Counted from the stretch's first letter, positions 17,723 through 24,617 are shown. The stretch: DNA of 64,000 nt from AC-32 sp963728765 (GCA_963728765.1 CAVSKX010000004.1:434001-498000); one strand, 5' to 3'. The notes: generated by a model from the letters alone, not told the origin. Program-made: numbers and translations.

Positions 17723-18778
17723 ATGGCGGCTGCGACAGCCCCAGTCCACGCGAGCCAGGCCCAGCCTCCGCTCCGTCTTGCCCAGCCGCGGGTCGACGTC
17801 GATTCCCTCGCTGCCGAGTGGCAAGTTGCGTTCGATGCGGCCGCCGGCGCGATCGCTGCGGCGACACCGTCGCTGAAGGGCCGGGAGGTCGAGGCGCGCC
17901 GCGAGCGGTTGCGGCTCGAGCGCCAAGCCACCGCCGCCGAGCTCCGTCGGTTCGCCCGCGTGACGCGCGCCACGGAGGTGCCGTGGATCTCCCCCGTCCC
18001 GCTCACCCCCGCCCTGCTAGGACTGCCAGCCCACGTCGAGGCCTGCATCTTCGACCTCGAGGGCGTGCTCACCGACGGCTCGCAGCTCCACGCGCGCGCC
18101 TGGGCGCATGTCTTCGACGAGTTCCTCGTGCGCTTCTCACAGCGCGCGGGCTGGCAATTCCTCCCCTTCGATCGCGAGTCGGACTACCGCCGTTACCTCG
18201 AGGGGCGCCCACGGATCGAGGGCGTCCATGCATTCCTCGCGAGCCGGGGGATTCGGCTGCCTGAGGGGCGGCCCGACGATCCACCGCATGCGGACACGGC
18301 CCAGGCCCTCGCCAGGCACAAGCGCGCGCTGATCGCACACGGCCTGCGCCGCCGCGGCGTGAATGCGATCCCGGGCGCGCGGCGTTACCTCCAGGCCGCC
18401 CGCCACGCCGGGCTCGGCCGCGCCGTCGTCTCGGCGAGCACGAGCACGCTGCCGATGCTCGAGCTAGCGGGCCTCGCCGGCCTGGTCGACACGCGCGTGG
18501 ACGCCGAGACGTTCCGGACCGAGCACCTGCGCTCCCGGCCGGCTCCCGATCTCCCGCTGAGCGCCTGCAGGGGTCTCGGGGTCGAGCCACAGCGGGCTGT
18601 CTCGCTGACCCACAGCCCGGCCGGTGTCGCAGCCGCCCAGGCCGCCGGCATGCACGTGATCGGCGTCGGCGATGAGGCGACCCAGGTGCTGCTGGAAGGG
18701 TTCGGCGCGGACCGCGTCGCGCCGTCCTTGACCTCGCTCCTCGCCCGGCCGCTGAGAGCTGACGCGTTCGCAGGTTGA
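17723..18778 (+). CDS. HAD-superfamily hydrolase, beta-phosphoglucomutase-like, with altered motif I
   Basis: The 351-residue protein has a long N-terminal extension (about 100 residues) before motif I, FDLEGVLTD. The second Asp of the usual DxD is replaced by Glu. Motif II (VVSASTSTLPML), and a late DxxxxVAAA-type region (SLTHSPAGVAAAQAAGMHVIGV) follow. The family includes beta-phosphoglucomutases and phosphatases; changed acid/base chemistry is possible. ATG 17723 follows AAGGAG by 7 bp; upstream in-frame codons lack a ribosome site. Confidence 0.72.
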   Translation: MAAATAPVHASQAQPPLRLAQPRVDVDSLAAEWQVAFDAAAGAIAAATPSLKGREVEARRERLRLERQATAAELRRFARVTRATEVPWISPVPLTPALLGLPAHVEACIFDLEGVLTDGSQLHARAWAHVFDEFLVRFSQRAGWQFLPFDRESDYRRYLEGRPRIEGVHAFLASRGIRLPEGRPDDPPHADTAQALARHKRALIAHGLRRRGVNAIPGARRYLQAARHAGLGRAVVSASTSTLPMLELAGLAGLVDTRVDAETFRTEHLRSRPAPDLPLSACRGLGVEPQRAVSLTHSPAGVAAAQAAGMHVIGVGDEATQVLLEGFGADRVAPSLTSLLARPLRADAFAG

Positions 18779-18822
18779 GCCAGGCGCTCCTGGGGGGTTG
18801 CCGCAGTGCGGACGCCTGGCTC
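18777..18822 (+). terminator. Terminator-like hairpin after the HAD gene
   Basis: GAGCCAGGCG (18777-18786) pairs perfectly with CGCCTGGCTC (18813-18822) and begins inside the stop codon. No clear T-run follows. Confidence 0.5.
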
Positions 18823-18992
18823 AGTAAGTAGGACGGCTGGGAGGACCGCGCCAGTCTGATCCAGATGGGTCAACCTGGTGTGGCGGCAGCGAGGCCCTCC
18901 TTTCGGTGTGCGCCGCGTCAGGCTCGTATGTGCATCTCCTGACGTCCGCCTTCGCCCAGAGGCAACCGGCTTACGCTCGTAGTGCCTGAAGT
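18823..18992. other. Intergenic region with local hairpins, no gene recognised
   Basis: No supported ORF. A hairpin CGTCAGG / CCTGACG lies at 18916-18944. It leads into the structured element at 18993-19081. Confidence 0.35.
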
Positions 18993-19081
18993 CGAGTCGG
19001 GGCTCGGGGTGGTGTTGCCCCTTTCCCCCCAACGGTGGACGTCGGCTCAGCCGCTGAGTGAGACGTCCGGGCCCCGACTCG
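18993..19081. other. Strongly structured 89-bp element, possible RNA
   Basis: The perfect 11-bp outer stem CGAGTCGGGGC (18993-19003) / GCCCCGACTCG (19071-19081) encloses a nested stem GGACGTC / GACGTCC (19037-19043, 19062-19068). That stem contains CTCAG-CCG-CTGAG. It lies beside the tRNA-Pro terminator. Strand and identity are unknown; it did not fit the RNA families I compared from memory. Confidence 0.4.
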
Positions 19082-19095
19082 TTCGGGCAACTGAA

Positions 19096-19117
19096 AACCC
19101 GCCGTTTCCAGCGGGTT
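19096..19117 (-). terminator. Original tRNA-Pro terminator, now displaced
   Basis: Read on the minus strand: AACCCGC, 8-nt loop, GCGGGTT, then TTC (a TTTTC run), an intrinsic terminator. It lies just outside the left attachment site, exactly where the 3' flank of tRNA-Pro was before the island inserted. Confidence 0.65.
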
Positions 19118-19122
19118 CTCGC

Positions 19123-19163
19123 ATCGGGGCGCCGAGATTTGAACTCGGGACCTCTAGTCCCCC
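19123..19163. repeat. Left attachment site (tRNA-Pro 3' fragment)
   Basis: Identical over 41 bp to 23018-23058 inside the intact tRNA gene. After one mismatch, four more bases (GACT) match before the sequences diverge. It lacks the tRNA 5' half, so it is not a functional gene. Confidence 0.88.
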
Positions 19164-19318
19164 GGACTGCGCCAGCGCTCGGGCGGGGTGTGCCGGGGTG
19201 TGGCTCGGAGTGGACGTTCTCCCTGCAAATGCGCGTGCTCAGCACGGAGATCGCCGCTTTCCTCCACGAGCCCGTTCTCGGACGTTTGGGCAGCGATTGG
19301 GCAGCCGGGTGCGATCTC

Positions 19319-19357
19319 GAGGGGACGGGGCAACGCCGCATGAAGCCCCGTCCCCTC
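19319..19357 (-). terminator. Strong hairpin downstream of the two-piece sigma genes
   Basis: A perfect 13-bp stem GAGGGGACGGGGC / GCCCCGTCCCCTC with a 13-nt loop. It lies 20 bp beyond the stop of the region 4-like ORF. Confidence 0.6.
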
Positions 19358-19376
19358 CAAGCCCGCGCGGACCGGC

Positions 19377-19604
19377 TTAGCTCAGCCGCTGTTGCTGCAT
19401 CAGCTCGTCATGCAGCTGGCCCATCATCTCCGAGACCGAGTAACTGGAGATCCCGAAGCCTCTGCCAATCTCCCTGGGCGTCCAGCCCTGCGAGGCTGAA
19501 GTCGCCACCGTCCGCGCAATCGCCTGAGCGCGTGGCGATAGTTGCTCCCAGTGAATCGCCGTCGGGACTGTCGAGGCTGACGAATTCTGGCCGCTTCCGT
19601 TCAT
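19377..19604 (-). CDS. Helix-turn-helix half of a two-piece sigma factor (region 4-like)
   Basis: The 75-residue product has a helix-turn-helix typical of sigma region 4 (LSPRAQAIARTVATSASQGW, then TPREIGRGFGISSYSVSEMM). It lacks any region 2. Its ATG overlaps the stop of the upstream region 2 ORF as ATGA, which argues for two separately translated, coupled proteins rather than a frameshift. Compare the two-protein sigma SigO-RsoA of Bacillus subtilis (family knowledge). It could also be a phage-type transcription regulator. Confidence 0.62.
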   Translation of the reverse strand: MNGSGQNSSASTVPTAIHWEQLSPRAQAIARTVATSASQGWTPREIGRGFGISSYSVSEMMGQLHDELMQQQRLS

Positions 19605-19885
19605 AGGGTCGTGCCGGCGAATTGCCACCGAGTCCTGAAGCGGGATCGGTGCCAGTCGATGATGCGGCGCTGAGCGGCACCGTAGAGCAGGACGGCGAAG
19701 GTACCTCGCTCAGGATCGAACTTCTGGCTGAGCTTCCAGGTGTACTCGAACAGATAGCTGACGAGGTCGTCTCGCTCGTCGCGTGTGAGTCCGGAGGCAT
19801 AACGGCTACGAGTCACCGCCCTGACGAGTAGGGCCTCCACGTCGACGACGTCGTGTAGTGACCAACGCTGATTGAGGAGTGTCAC
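19601..19885 (-). CDS. Region 2 half of a two-piece sigma factor
   Basis: The 94-residue product carries an ECF-like sigma region 2: DDLVSYLFEYTWKLSQKFDP, then FAVLLYGAAQRRIIDWHRSR. It ends before any region 4. It is encoded just upstream of, and coupled (ATGA) to, the helix-turn-helix ORF. It is divergent from the excisionase-like gene. Function on the element is unknown; control of element genes is an inference. Confidence 0.65.
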   Translation of the reverse strand: MTLLNQRWSLHDVVDVEALLVRAVTRSRYASGLTRDERDDLVSYLFEYTWKLSQKFDPERGTFAVLLYGAAQRRIIDWHRSRFRTRWQFAGTTL

Positions 19886-19953
19886 TCAGACCGCTTCAAG
19901 TATGCACGGCACCGCCGACGTGCTCGTTTAGCCGAAGTACAAAGGTGAAGCGT

Positions 19954-20159
19954 ATGACGACAGTTGCGACAGATCGCCTGCTGAAGGTTCCCGAGGTTGC
20001 AGGGCGACTTGGCTGTAGCGAGGCAACTGTGTGCGCAGGCTGATCGCAAACCGCCAACTGCCAGCTGTTCAATTCAACGGCAAGAACTCGAGCGTCCGCA
20101 TTGCCGGGTCGGTACTCGAAGCCTGGCTCGATGAGCGCCTTGCCGGGAGTCAGGAATGA
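19954..20159 (+). pseudogene. Excisionase/HTH_17-type DNA-binding protein, frameshifted
   Basis: The first frame reads MTTVATDRLLKVPEVAGRLG, then CSEATV and a premature TGA at about 20040. Continuing one frame over gives RRLIANRQLPAVQFNGKNSS, then VRIAGSVLEAWLDERL. Together they make a normal 68-residue MerR-like excisionase fold. A single-base deletion near 20030 explains the break. AAAGG precedes the ATG. Its end overlaps the next ORF as ATGA. Sequencing error or programmed shift cannot be excluded. Confidence 0.65.
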
Positions 20160-20509
20160 GCGCTGCGATCTTCCTCGAGCTGACGCAGGACGAGCGCATC
20201 GAGCGCATCGAGGCGATCCGGCGTTACATCCACGAGCTGATGGCGGAAAAGGGCGAGGACTCGGACCCGGACCTGCCGCTGTCGGAGGCGAGCACGACCT
20301 GGCTGGTGCGGATGCGGCAGGCCCTGGTCGACGAGAGCGTGTCGCAGGACGCCTTCAACGAGCTCGCCAACGTGTTCGCCGCCTACCGGGCGACACTGAG
20401 CATCGACGAAGGCACCGAGCTAACGCGGCGGCTGATGGATCGACTGGACCAAAACCTGGGGGCCGGTCACGAAAGAAACTCACGTGACGATGGGCTGCTG
20501 ATCGGCTGA
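20156..20509 (+). CDS. Hypothetical island protein, coupled to the excisionase-like gene
   Basis: The 117-residue, acidic, mostly helical protein (LTQDERIERIEAIRRYIHEL) has no recognised domain. Its ATG overlaps the upstream TGA. It is followed by a perfect hairpin, so the two genes likely form a short operon. Confidence 0.55.
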   Translation: MSAAIFLELTQDERIERIEAIRRYIHELMAEKGEDSDPDLPLSEASTTWLVRMRQALVDESVSQDAFNELANVFAAYRATLSIDEGTELTRRLMDRLDQNLGAGHERNSRDDGLLIG

Positions 20510-20529
20510 AGCAGTCCGCCTCTAGGTAA

Positions 20530-20553
20530 AGCGCTGCAGGCGCATGCAGCGCT
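20530..20553 (+). terminator. Perfect hairpin AGCGCTGCA/TGCAGCGCT
   Basis: A 9-bp perfect stem with a 6-nt loop lies 20 bp after the preceding stop and about 95 bp before the next gene. It could be a terminator or an operator; no T-run is seen. Confidence 0.45.
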
Positions 20554-20646
20554 GTGCAAGCGCTCTCGACTCGGGAACATCGGTTGAACACCAGGCCGTT
20601 TGGGTGTAGGACCAACCTACGTCAGTACTGACGAAAGGGGAACGTC

Positions 20647-20814
20647 ATGGAAGCGACGAGCGGTGAGTCCTTCGCAGACGCGGATCCCGAGTACGCCTTC
20701 GACGCAGCCGACGACATCGACGTGGAGGAGATCGAAGACGCGCCGCGGGACCCGAAGGACAGGACCGAGGACGCGCCCGACATCGGCAGCGCAGCGCCCG
20801 GAATGGAGGGCTGA
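20647..20814 (+). CDS. 55-residue acidic protein coupled to the cell-wall hydrolase
   Basis: The product (MEATSGESFADADPEYAFDA, then many Asp/Glu) is strongly acidic and probably disordered. A good ribosome site (AAAGGGG) precedes the ATG. The stop and the hydrolase start overlap as TGATG. Tight coupling suggests a paired role (inhibitor, chaperone or immunity); that is inference from layout only. Confidence 0.55.
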   Translation: MEATSGESFADADPEYAFDAADDIDVEEIEDAPRDPKDRTEDAPDIGSAAPGMEG

Positions 20815-21338
20815 TGCCGTCGGCTTCCGGACTCAACCAGGCTCAGCGCCTTCGCGCCCGTGAGCGCGCGACCCAGGCAGCGCTGCTGGCGCACCATCAT
20901 CACGGGGCAAAAGGGGGCCCTCTCAAGTACACCCAGGACCAGGAGGATCGTTGGGAGGGCATCGCGAAGCGCCTCAACTCTCGTAACGGGCAGTACCCGA
21001 AAATGGCCGACTGTTCTTCCTTCGTCACCTGGTGCCTCTGGAACGCCCTGCACCTGAAGTTCGGGCTTGGTGACATCGTCAACGGCTACGGTTGGACTGC
21101 GGGTTACACCGGCACGCTTCGCAATCACGGTCTGCGCGTCCAGCACGTAGCCAATCTGTTGCGCGGCGACCTCGTCCATTACGGCCCTGGCACGGGCTCG
21201 CATGTGACCATCGTCGTCAGCAAACCGGGCACGGGAGTGCCGATGGTCGTCACCTGGGGAGACCCCGACGGCGGAAACCCCAGAATGGACGTATACAACT
21301 ATCGCAGCGACGTCGCGGAGTTCCGCCGCTACATCTAA
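20814..21338 (+). CDS. NlpC/P60- or CHAP-like cell-wall hydrolase
   Basis: The 174-residue protein has a catalytic-type Cys in MADCSSFVTWCLW, a later GDLVHYGPG turn and a catalytic-type His in GSHVTIVVS, the usual Cys/His order of papain-like peptidoglycan hydrolases. There is no signal peptide; an N-terminal basic helix and HHHH precede the domain. Such enzymes occur as phage endolysins and as secreted effectors. The peptide bond cut is unknown. Confidence 0.7.
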   Translation: MPSASGLNQAQRLRARERATQAALLAHHHHGAKGGPLKYTQDQEDRWEGIAKRLNSRNGQYPKMADCSSFVTWCLWNALHLKFGLGDIVNGYGWTAGYTGTLRNHGLRVQHVANLLRGDLVHYGPGTGSHVTIVVSKPGTGVPMVVTWGDPDGGNPRMDVYNYRSDVAEFRRYI

Positions 21339-21507
21339 CGAGGCGCGCCCGACCTACACTCCTATTGCCGTCTCCGGCCCCGGAGAGGAGCAGCGTCGAC
21401 CTCGCAGGGCCGTCCCCATTCGATCTTCAAGCCGGGAATCCAGCGCCGCAACGTGGTTTTCCCACTCGCTGTTTGTCGCCTGGTCGCGAGGGTGCAAAGC
21501 TCCATCC
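21339..21507. other. Island intergenic region, nothing recognised
   Basis: 169 bp between the hydrolase and the membrane-anchored protein. No ORF, repeat or clear promoter can be supported. Confidence 0.4.
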
Positions 21508-22026
21508 ATGCGGCAGCCCTCACGCATGACGTGGATCGTCGTCGGAGGTGTTGCCGCGCTGTTCGTCGTGGCAGGCCTAGACGCGCTTCGTTCCTCGGAG
21601 AGCGAGACCACCCAACCGGGGACGACCGCGTCGATCGAAAACGACTCGACTACATCAACGACCGCCCGGCTCGAGCCCAGCGTCTCCGCCGAGCGGGAGA
21701 TCGAGCGGGCCGGCAACGTATGGGCACCGCTCTTCGCTGGCGGCGACCGGCGTTGGGCTGCGCCCGGTACGTGTACGTACATGACCCCGACCGCCTGCGA
21801 GCGGATCAGCTGCGCACGGCAGCGGCCAATAGGGCAGCACTGTACGCCGGCCCCGTGGCGGTTTCGGAAGGCGTTCGCAGACGCAACCGTCGTAGACGTC
21901 GTGATCAGGGGTCGCCAAGCCGGTGCCAGATTCTCGAATGGCAAGACCGTCGAATTTCTCGACGTGGGCGAGGCTTGGTGGATCGACAAGGTTGGGGGCG
22001 ATGCGGGGCGCGACTTCTTCGACTAG
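21508..22026 (+). CDS. Membrane-anchored extracytoplasmic hypothetical protein
   Basis: A single hydrophobic segment (about residues 9-25) follows a short basic N-terminus. Next come a Ser/Thr-rich linker (about 28-60) and a globular C-terminal domain with four Cys (residues 89-112) that may form disulfides outside the cell. No family is recognised. Confidence 0.55.
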   Translation: MRQPSRMTWIVVGGVAALFVVAGLDALRSSESETTQPGTTASIENDSTTSTTARLEPSVSAEREIERAGNVWAPLFAGGDRRWAAPGTCTYMTPTACERISCARQRPIGQHCTPAPWRFRKAFADATVVDVVIRGRQAGARFSNGKTVEFLDVGEAWWIDKVGGDAGRDFFD

Positions 22027-22082
22027 CGGGCTCGCTGAACCCTCCTCGTCGGATCACTTAGAGCGCTCAATGCGGGCCATGG

Positions 22083-22960
22083 CCGAAAGAGCGAAAGTTC
22101 CTCGAGCAGTACGACCGCGAGCCGGGAAGCGTCGCCACTCTGACCGCGAACCTCAAGCACGTCACCGCCAAGTTTGGCGACAAGCGGATCGACCACCTGC
22201 CGATCTCGGAGCTGAAGGCGTGGCCGAAGCGGTTGAAGCCGGGTACCCGCTGGCTCGCGGTGAAGGCGTTTCGGCAGGTTTTGAACTACGCGGTCGAGTG
22301 CGGCTACGTCGCTGAAAACGCCGCCAAGAAGATCGACAACCCCGAGCCTGCCCGTGCCCCGGTGCAGATCTTCACGCCGGAAGAGGTCGACGCGATCACG
22401 CTGGAACTCGGCTCACCCCTGCCGCTGATCGCCGCCGGGACGGGCCTGCGCCCGGAAGAATGGCTCGCGCTCGAGCGCCGCGACGTCGACAAGAGCACGC
22501 GCGTCCTACACGTTCGGCGGGTCTACGTCGGCGGAGCGGTCCACGAGCGCGGCAAGACGCCGGGATCGGTGCCGCGGGTGGTGCCGCTACGGGCGCGCGT
22601 GCTCGATGCGCTCGACGAGCTGCCGGTGCGGATCGACACGCCGCTGCTTTTCCCGGAGTGCGCGGCGGTCACCTCAACCTGCACAACTGGCGCCGAGACG
22701 CCTGGAAGCCGGCGCTGACCACGGCGGGTCTGGAATACCGCAAGCCCTACGCCCTGCAACACACGTTCATCAGCGAGTGCATCGCGGCCGGGATCGCCAC
22801 CTTCGAGATCGCGCGCATGGCCGGGACGAGCGTGCTGCAGATCGAAAAGACCTACGGCCACTTGCTGCCCGACGCAATCGAGCGCGGGCGCGGTCCGCTA
22901 GATGCGTTCGACGCGCGCTCGAACGAGGCGTTTGGGCAGCGATCGGGCAGCGACGACTGA
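22083..22960 (+). pseudogene. Tyrosine recombinase (integrase), 5'-truncated, frameshifted, active-site Arg lost
   Basis: The first frame (from about 22083, no start codon) gives the SAM-like N-terminal domain and the first catalytic block AAGTGLRPEEWLALERRDVD. Near 22660 the frame shifts (fits a 2-bp loss in a GC run), after which RGGHLNLHNWRRDAW and the C-terminus continue. The second catalytic Arg, normally L-R-H-T, reads LQHTF. The nucleophile context TYGHLLP is kept. It lies beside the intact tRNA-Pro, as expected for an element integrase. Confidence 0.82.
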
Positions 22961-23017
22961 GAGTCGGGCTACTTCGGCTTGCGCCAAAACATCAGTTTTT
23001 CCAGCCACTTCCTCACA

Positions 23018-23058
23018 ATCGGGGCGCCGAGATTTGAACTCGGGACCTCTAGTCCCCC
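23018..23058. repeat. Right attachment site within tRNA-Pro
   Basis: Perfect 41-bp match to 19123-19163; it spans the 3' half of the tRNA from the acceptor stem to the anticodon loop. Confidence 0.88.
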
Positions 23059-23093
23059 AGACTAGCGCGCTAACCAGGCTGCGCCACGCCCCG
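23020..23093 (-). tRNA. tRNA-Pro(GGG)
   Basis: The minus strand folds into a full cloverleaf: acceptor CGGGGCG/CGCCCCG, D-arm with GGTTA, anticodon stem CTAGT/ACTAG with loop CTGGGGG (anticodon GGG), and T-arm CCGAG-TTCAAAT-CTCGG. CCA is not encoded. The integrated element abuts its 3' end. Confidence 0.95.
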
Positions 23094-23242
23094 TCCGAGT
23101 TCGCACTTTAGCTCACCGCCTGGTTAGCGGAAAACGGCCGCCGGGCTGAGCCCGACGGCAGGCTGCGCCACGCCCCGTCCGAGTTCGCACTTTCGCTCAC
23201 CGCCTGGTTAGCGGAAAACGGCCGCCGGGCTGAGCCCGACGG
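23075..23242. repeat. 84-bp tandem duplication covering the tRNA-Pro 5' end and upstream DNA
   Basis: 23075-23158 and 23159-23242 differ at one position only. Each copy contains the first 19 nt of the tRNA, its presumed promoter side and a CCGGGCTGAGCCCG hairpin. A 12-bp inverted repeat, CGCTAACCAGGC (23068-23079) and GCCTGGTTAGCG (23118-23129), links the D-arm to the upstream flank. Confidence 0.85.
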
Positions 23243-23280
23243 CCTCGTAGGCGGCTTCGCAAGCGATGCCTTGCAGGCTG
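23220..23280 (+). repeat. Copy of the bipartite palindromic repeat
   Basis: GCCGCCGGGCTGAGCCCGAC-type hairpin, CTCGTAGG spacer, then CGGCTTCGCAAGCGATGCC and CTT. The first hairpin is also present in the upstream tandem copy at about 23138-23158. Confidence 0.65.
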
Positions 23281-23383
23281 CGCCAGTCCTGCTGGTAGGC
23301 CTCGAGCTCAGGGCTTGGTTCACACTCAGGTCCAGTGTCCAGTTATGGCCGAGAGACTGTTCCGACGGCTAGCGAAACCTGGC

Positions 23384-23412
23384 TTCACGCCGGGAGCGAG
23401 ATCCGCCATACT
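23384..23412 (+). promoter_or_regulatory. Putative promoter giving a leaderless mRNA
   Basis: TTCACG (23384-23389), a 17-bp spacer and CATACT (23407-23412). The ATG at 23423 is only 10 bp beyond the -10 element and has no ribosome binding site, so a leaderless transcript is likely. Confidence 0.45.
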
Positions 23413-23422
23413 CGCGCTCCCC

Positions 23423-23851
23423 ATGTCGGGTGCCGCCCCCGATCACCCCGTGCGAATCCTGCTTATGGACAACCAGCGCTTGTTCGCCAGCGCCCTTCAC
23501 GCGAAGCTGGAGCAGGACCCCCGGTTCGACATCGTCGCCGTCGCGTCCGACAGCGACGACGCGGTGCGCCTGGCCGACGAAGTCGAGCCCGACGTCGTCC
23601 TCCTGGACGCCGAGTCGCAGACCGCCGAAACGCTCTCGGCGACGCGCCTGATCTCGGCCCACAGGCCGGCGCCGCGCGTACTGATCCTCGCCGGAGCCGA
23701 AGACAGCTTCGACGCAGTCGAGGCGCACGACGCCGGTGCGGCCGCGTTCCTTCGCAGGCCCCGCTCGGCCGCCGACCTCATGGAGACGCTGGAGCTGGCG
23801 ACGGTGCTCATCGGAGCGACGGTGTCGCCCGATGAGCCCGACGACCAGTAA
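23423..23851 (+). CDS. Stand-alone receiver-domain protein (degenerate response regulator)
   Basis: The 142-residue CheY-like fold has the acidic site (ILLMDN), phospho-acceptor region EPDVVLLDAES with its Asp, and later LAGAED. The invariant Lys before Pro is replaced: AAAFLRRP instead of x-K-P. There is no output domain. It may act by protein contact or phosphate-independent signalling. It faces a NarL/LuxR-type regulator convergently. Confidence 0.7.
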   Translation: MSGAAPDHPVRILLMDNQRLFASALHAKLEQDPRFDIVAVASDSDDAVRLADEVEPDVVLLDAESQTAETLSATRLISAHRPAPRVLILAGAEDSFDAVEAHDAGAAAFLRRPRSAADLMETLELATVLIGATVSPDEPDDQ

Positions 23852-23872
23852 GTAACGCGCGCTGCCCCGGGT

Positions 23873-24541
23873 TCAGCCCTCCGCCGCCAGTGATTCGACC
23901 GGCGTCGGCTCGAGCAGCCCGTGAATCTGCGCCCAGCGGCTCGCTTCGGTGCGGTTGGCGACGTCGAGCTTCCGGTAGATGTTCGACAGGTGGAACTTCA
24001 CCGTCTGCTCGGTCACCCACAGCATCCGGGCGAGCTGGCTGTTGGAGTGCCCCTCGGCGACGAGCTGGAGGATCTCCCGCTCACGCTTCGTCAGCATCTC
24101 GACCGCCGGGTGTGAGTCCGCCCCAACGGACCCGTTCGCCGACGGTGCCGGAGAGACACCGGGTAGGAACAGTGACGGCGCGAAGGTCTGCCGGATCGCG
24201 ACGCCTACGTCGTCTGAGTGGGCGGTCTTGACGACGTACGCAACCGCTCCGGCGGCGAACGCCGCCTGAACCTGAGTCGGGTCATCCGACGACGCGAGCG
24301 CGATCGCCTTCAGTCCCGGAACACGTGCACACGCCTCGCGAATGCACGCAATGCCGCCGGCCGCCGGCTCGGCGACGAGGATCCCTGGTCGAAGCTCCTC
24401 GCACAGCGCGAGGGCCCGTTCCGCGTTGGAGGTCCGTCCGACGACCGAGACCGCGTTCTTCGCGAGCACGTTCTCGACCGCATCCAGCCACAACGGGTAG
24501 GGGTCGACCAGTACTGCCGTTCTTTCGCCGCTTGATGCCAC
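23873..24541 (-). CDS. LuxR/NarL-type transcriptional regulator with receiver-like domain
   Basis: The 222-residue protein has a receiver-like N-terminus (TAVLVDPYPLWLDAVENVL) in which the usual phospho-Asp position reads ILVAEPA (Glu). The conserved Lys region is VAYVVKTAHSDD. The C-terminal LuxR helix-turn-helix is clear (LTKREREILQLVAEGHSNSQ, then VKFHLSNIYRKL). GTG 24541 follows AAAGGGG by 7 bp. The Glu mimics a phosphorylated Asp, so constitutive activity is conceivable. Confidence 0.78.
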   Translation of the reverse strand: MASSGERTAVLVDPYPLWLDAVENVLAKNAVSVVGRTSNAERALALCEELRPGILVAEPAAGGIACIREACARVPGLKAIALASSDDPTQVQAAFAAGAVAYVVKTAHSDDVGVAIRQTFAPSLFLPGVSPAPSANGSVGADSHPAVEMLTKREREILQLVAEGHSNSQLARMLWVTEQTVKFHLSNIYRKLDVANRTEASRWAQIHGLLEPTPVESLAAEG

Positions 24542-24617
24542 AGTGTTGCCCCTTTCTCCCCCCCGGGAGTCGGTCCGCAAGTACAGGTAATAACCCATCC
24601 AGGGCTGTGTGTAAAGG

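Larger units (their letters stand above)
19123..23058. mobile_element. Decayed integrative element in tRNA-Pro(GGG)
   Basis: A 41-bp perfect direct repeat (19123-19163 and 23018-23058) bounds the element. It consists of the 3' part of tRNA-Pro, from acceptor stem to anticodon loop. Inside are a tyrosine integrase remnant next to the intact tRNA, an excisionase-like remnant, a two-piece sigma factor, a coupled small acidic protein and cell-wall hydrolase, and other unknown small genes. Parts of the interior look less GC-rich than the flanks. The integrase damage suggests the element is no longer mobile by itself. Confidence 0.85.

Noticed and set aside
19123..19163. Second tRNA-Pro gene
   Set aside because: Only the 3' part of the tRNA is present; D-arm and 5' acceptor strand are missing. 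It is an attachment-site copy.
19284..19380. Remnant of a second integrase C-terminus
   Set aside because: A short TTTGGGCAGCGATTGGGCAG match to the integrase end exists, but orientation and position relative to the att site do not fit, and the match is too short.
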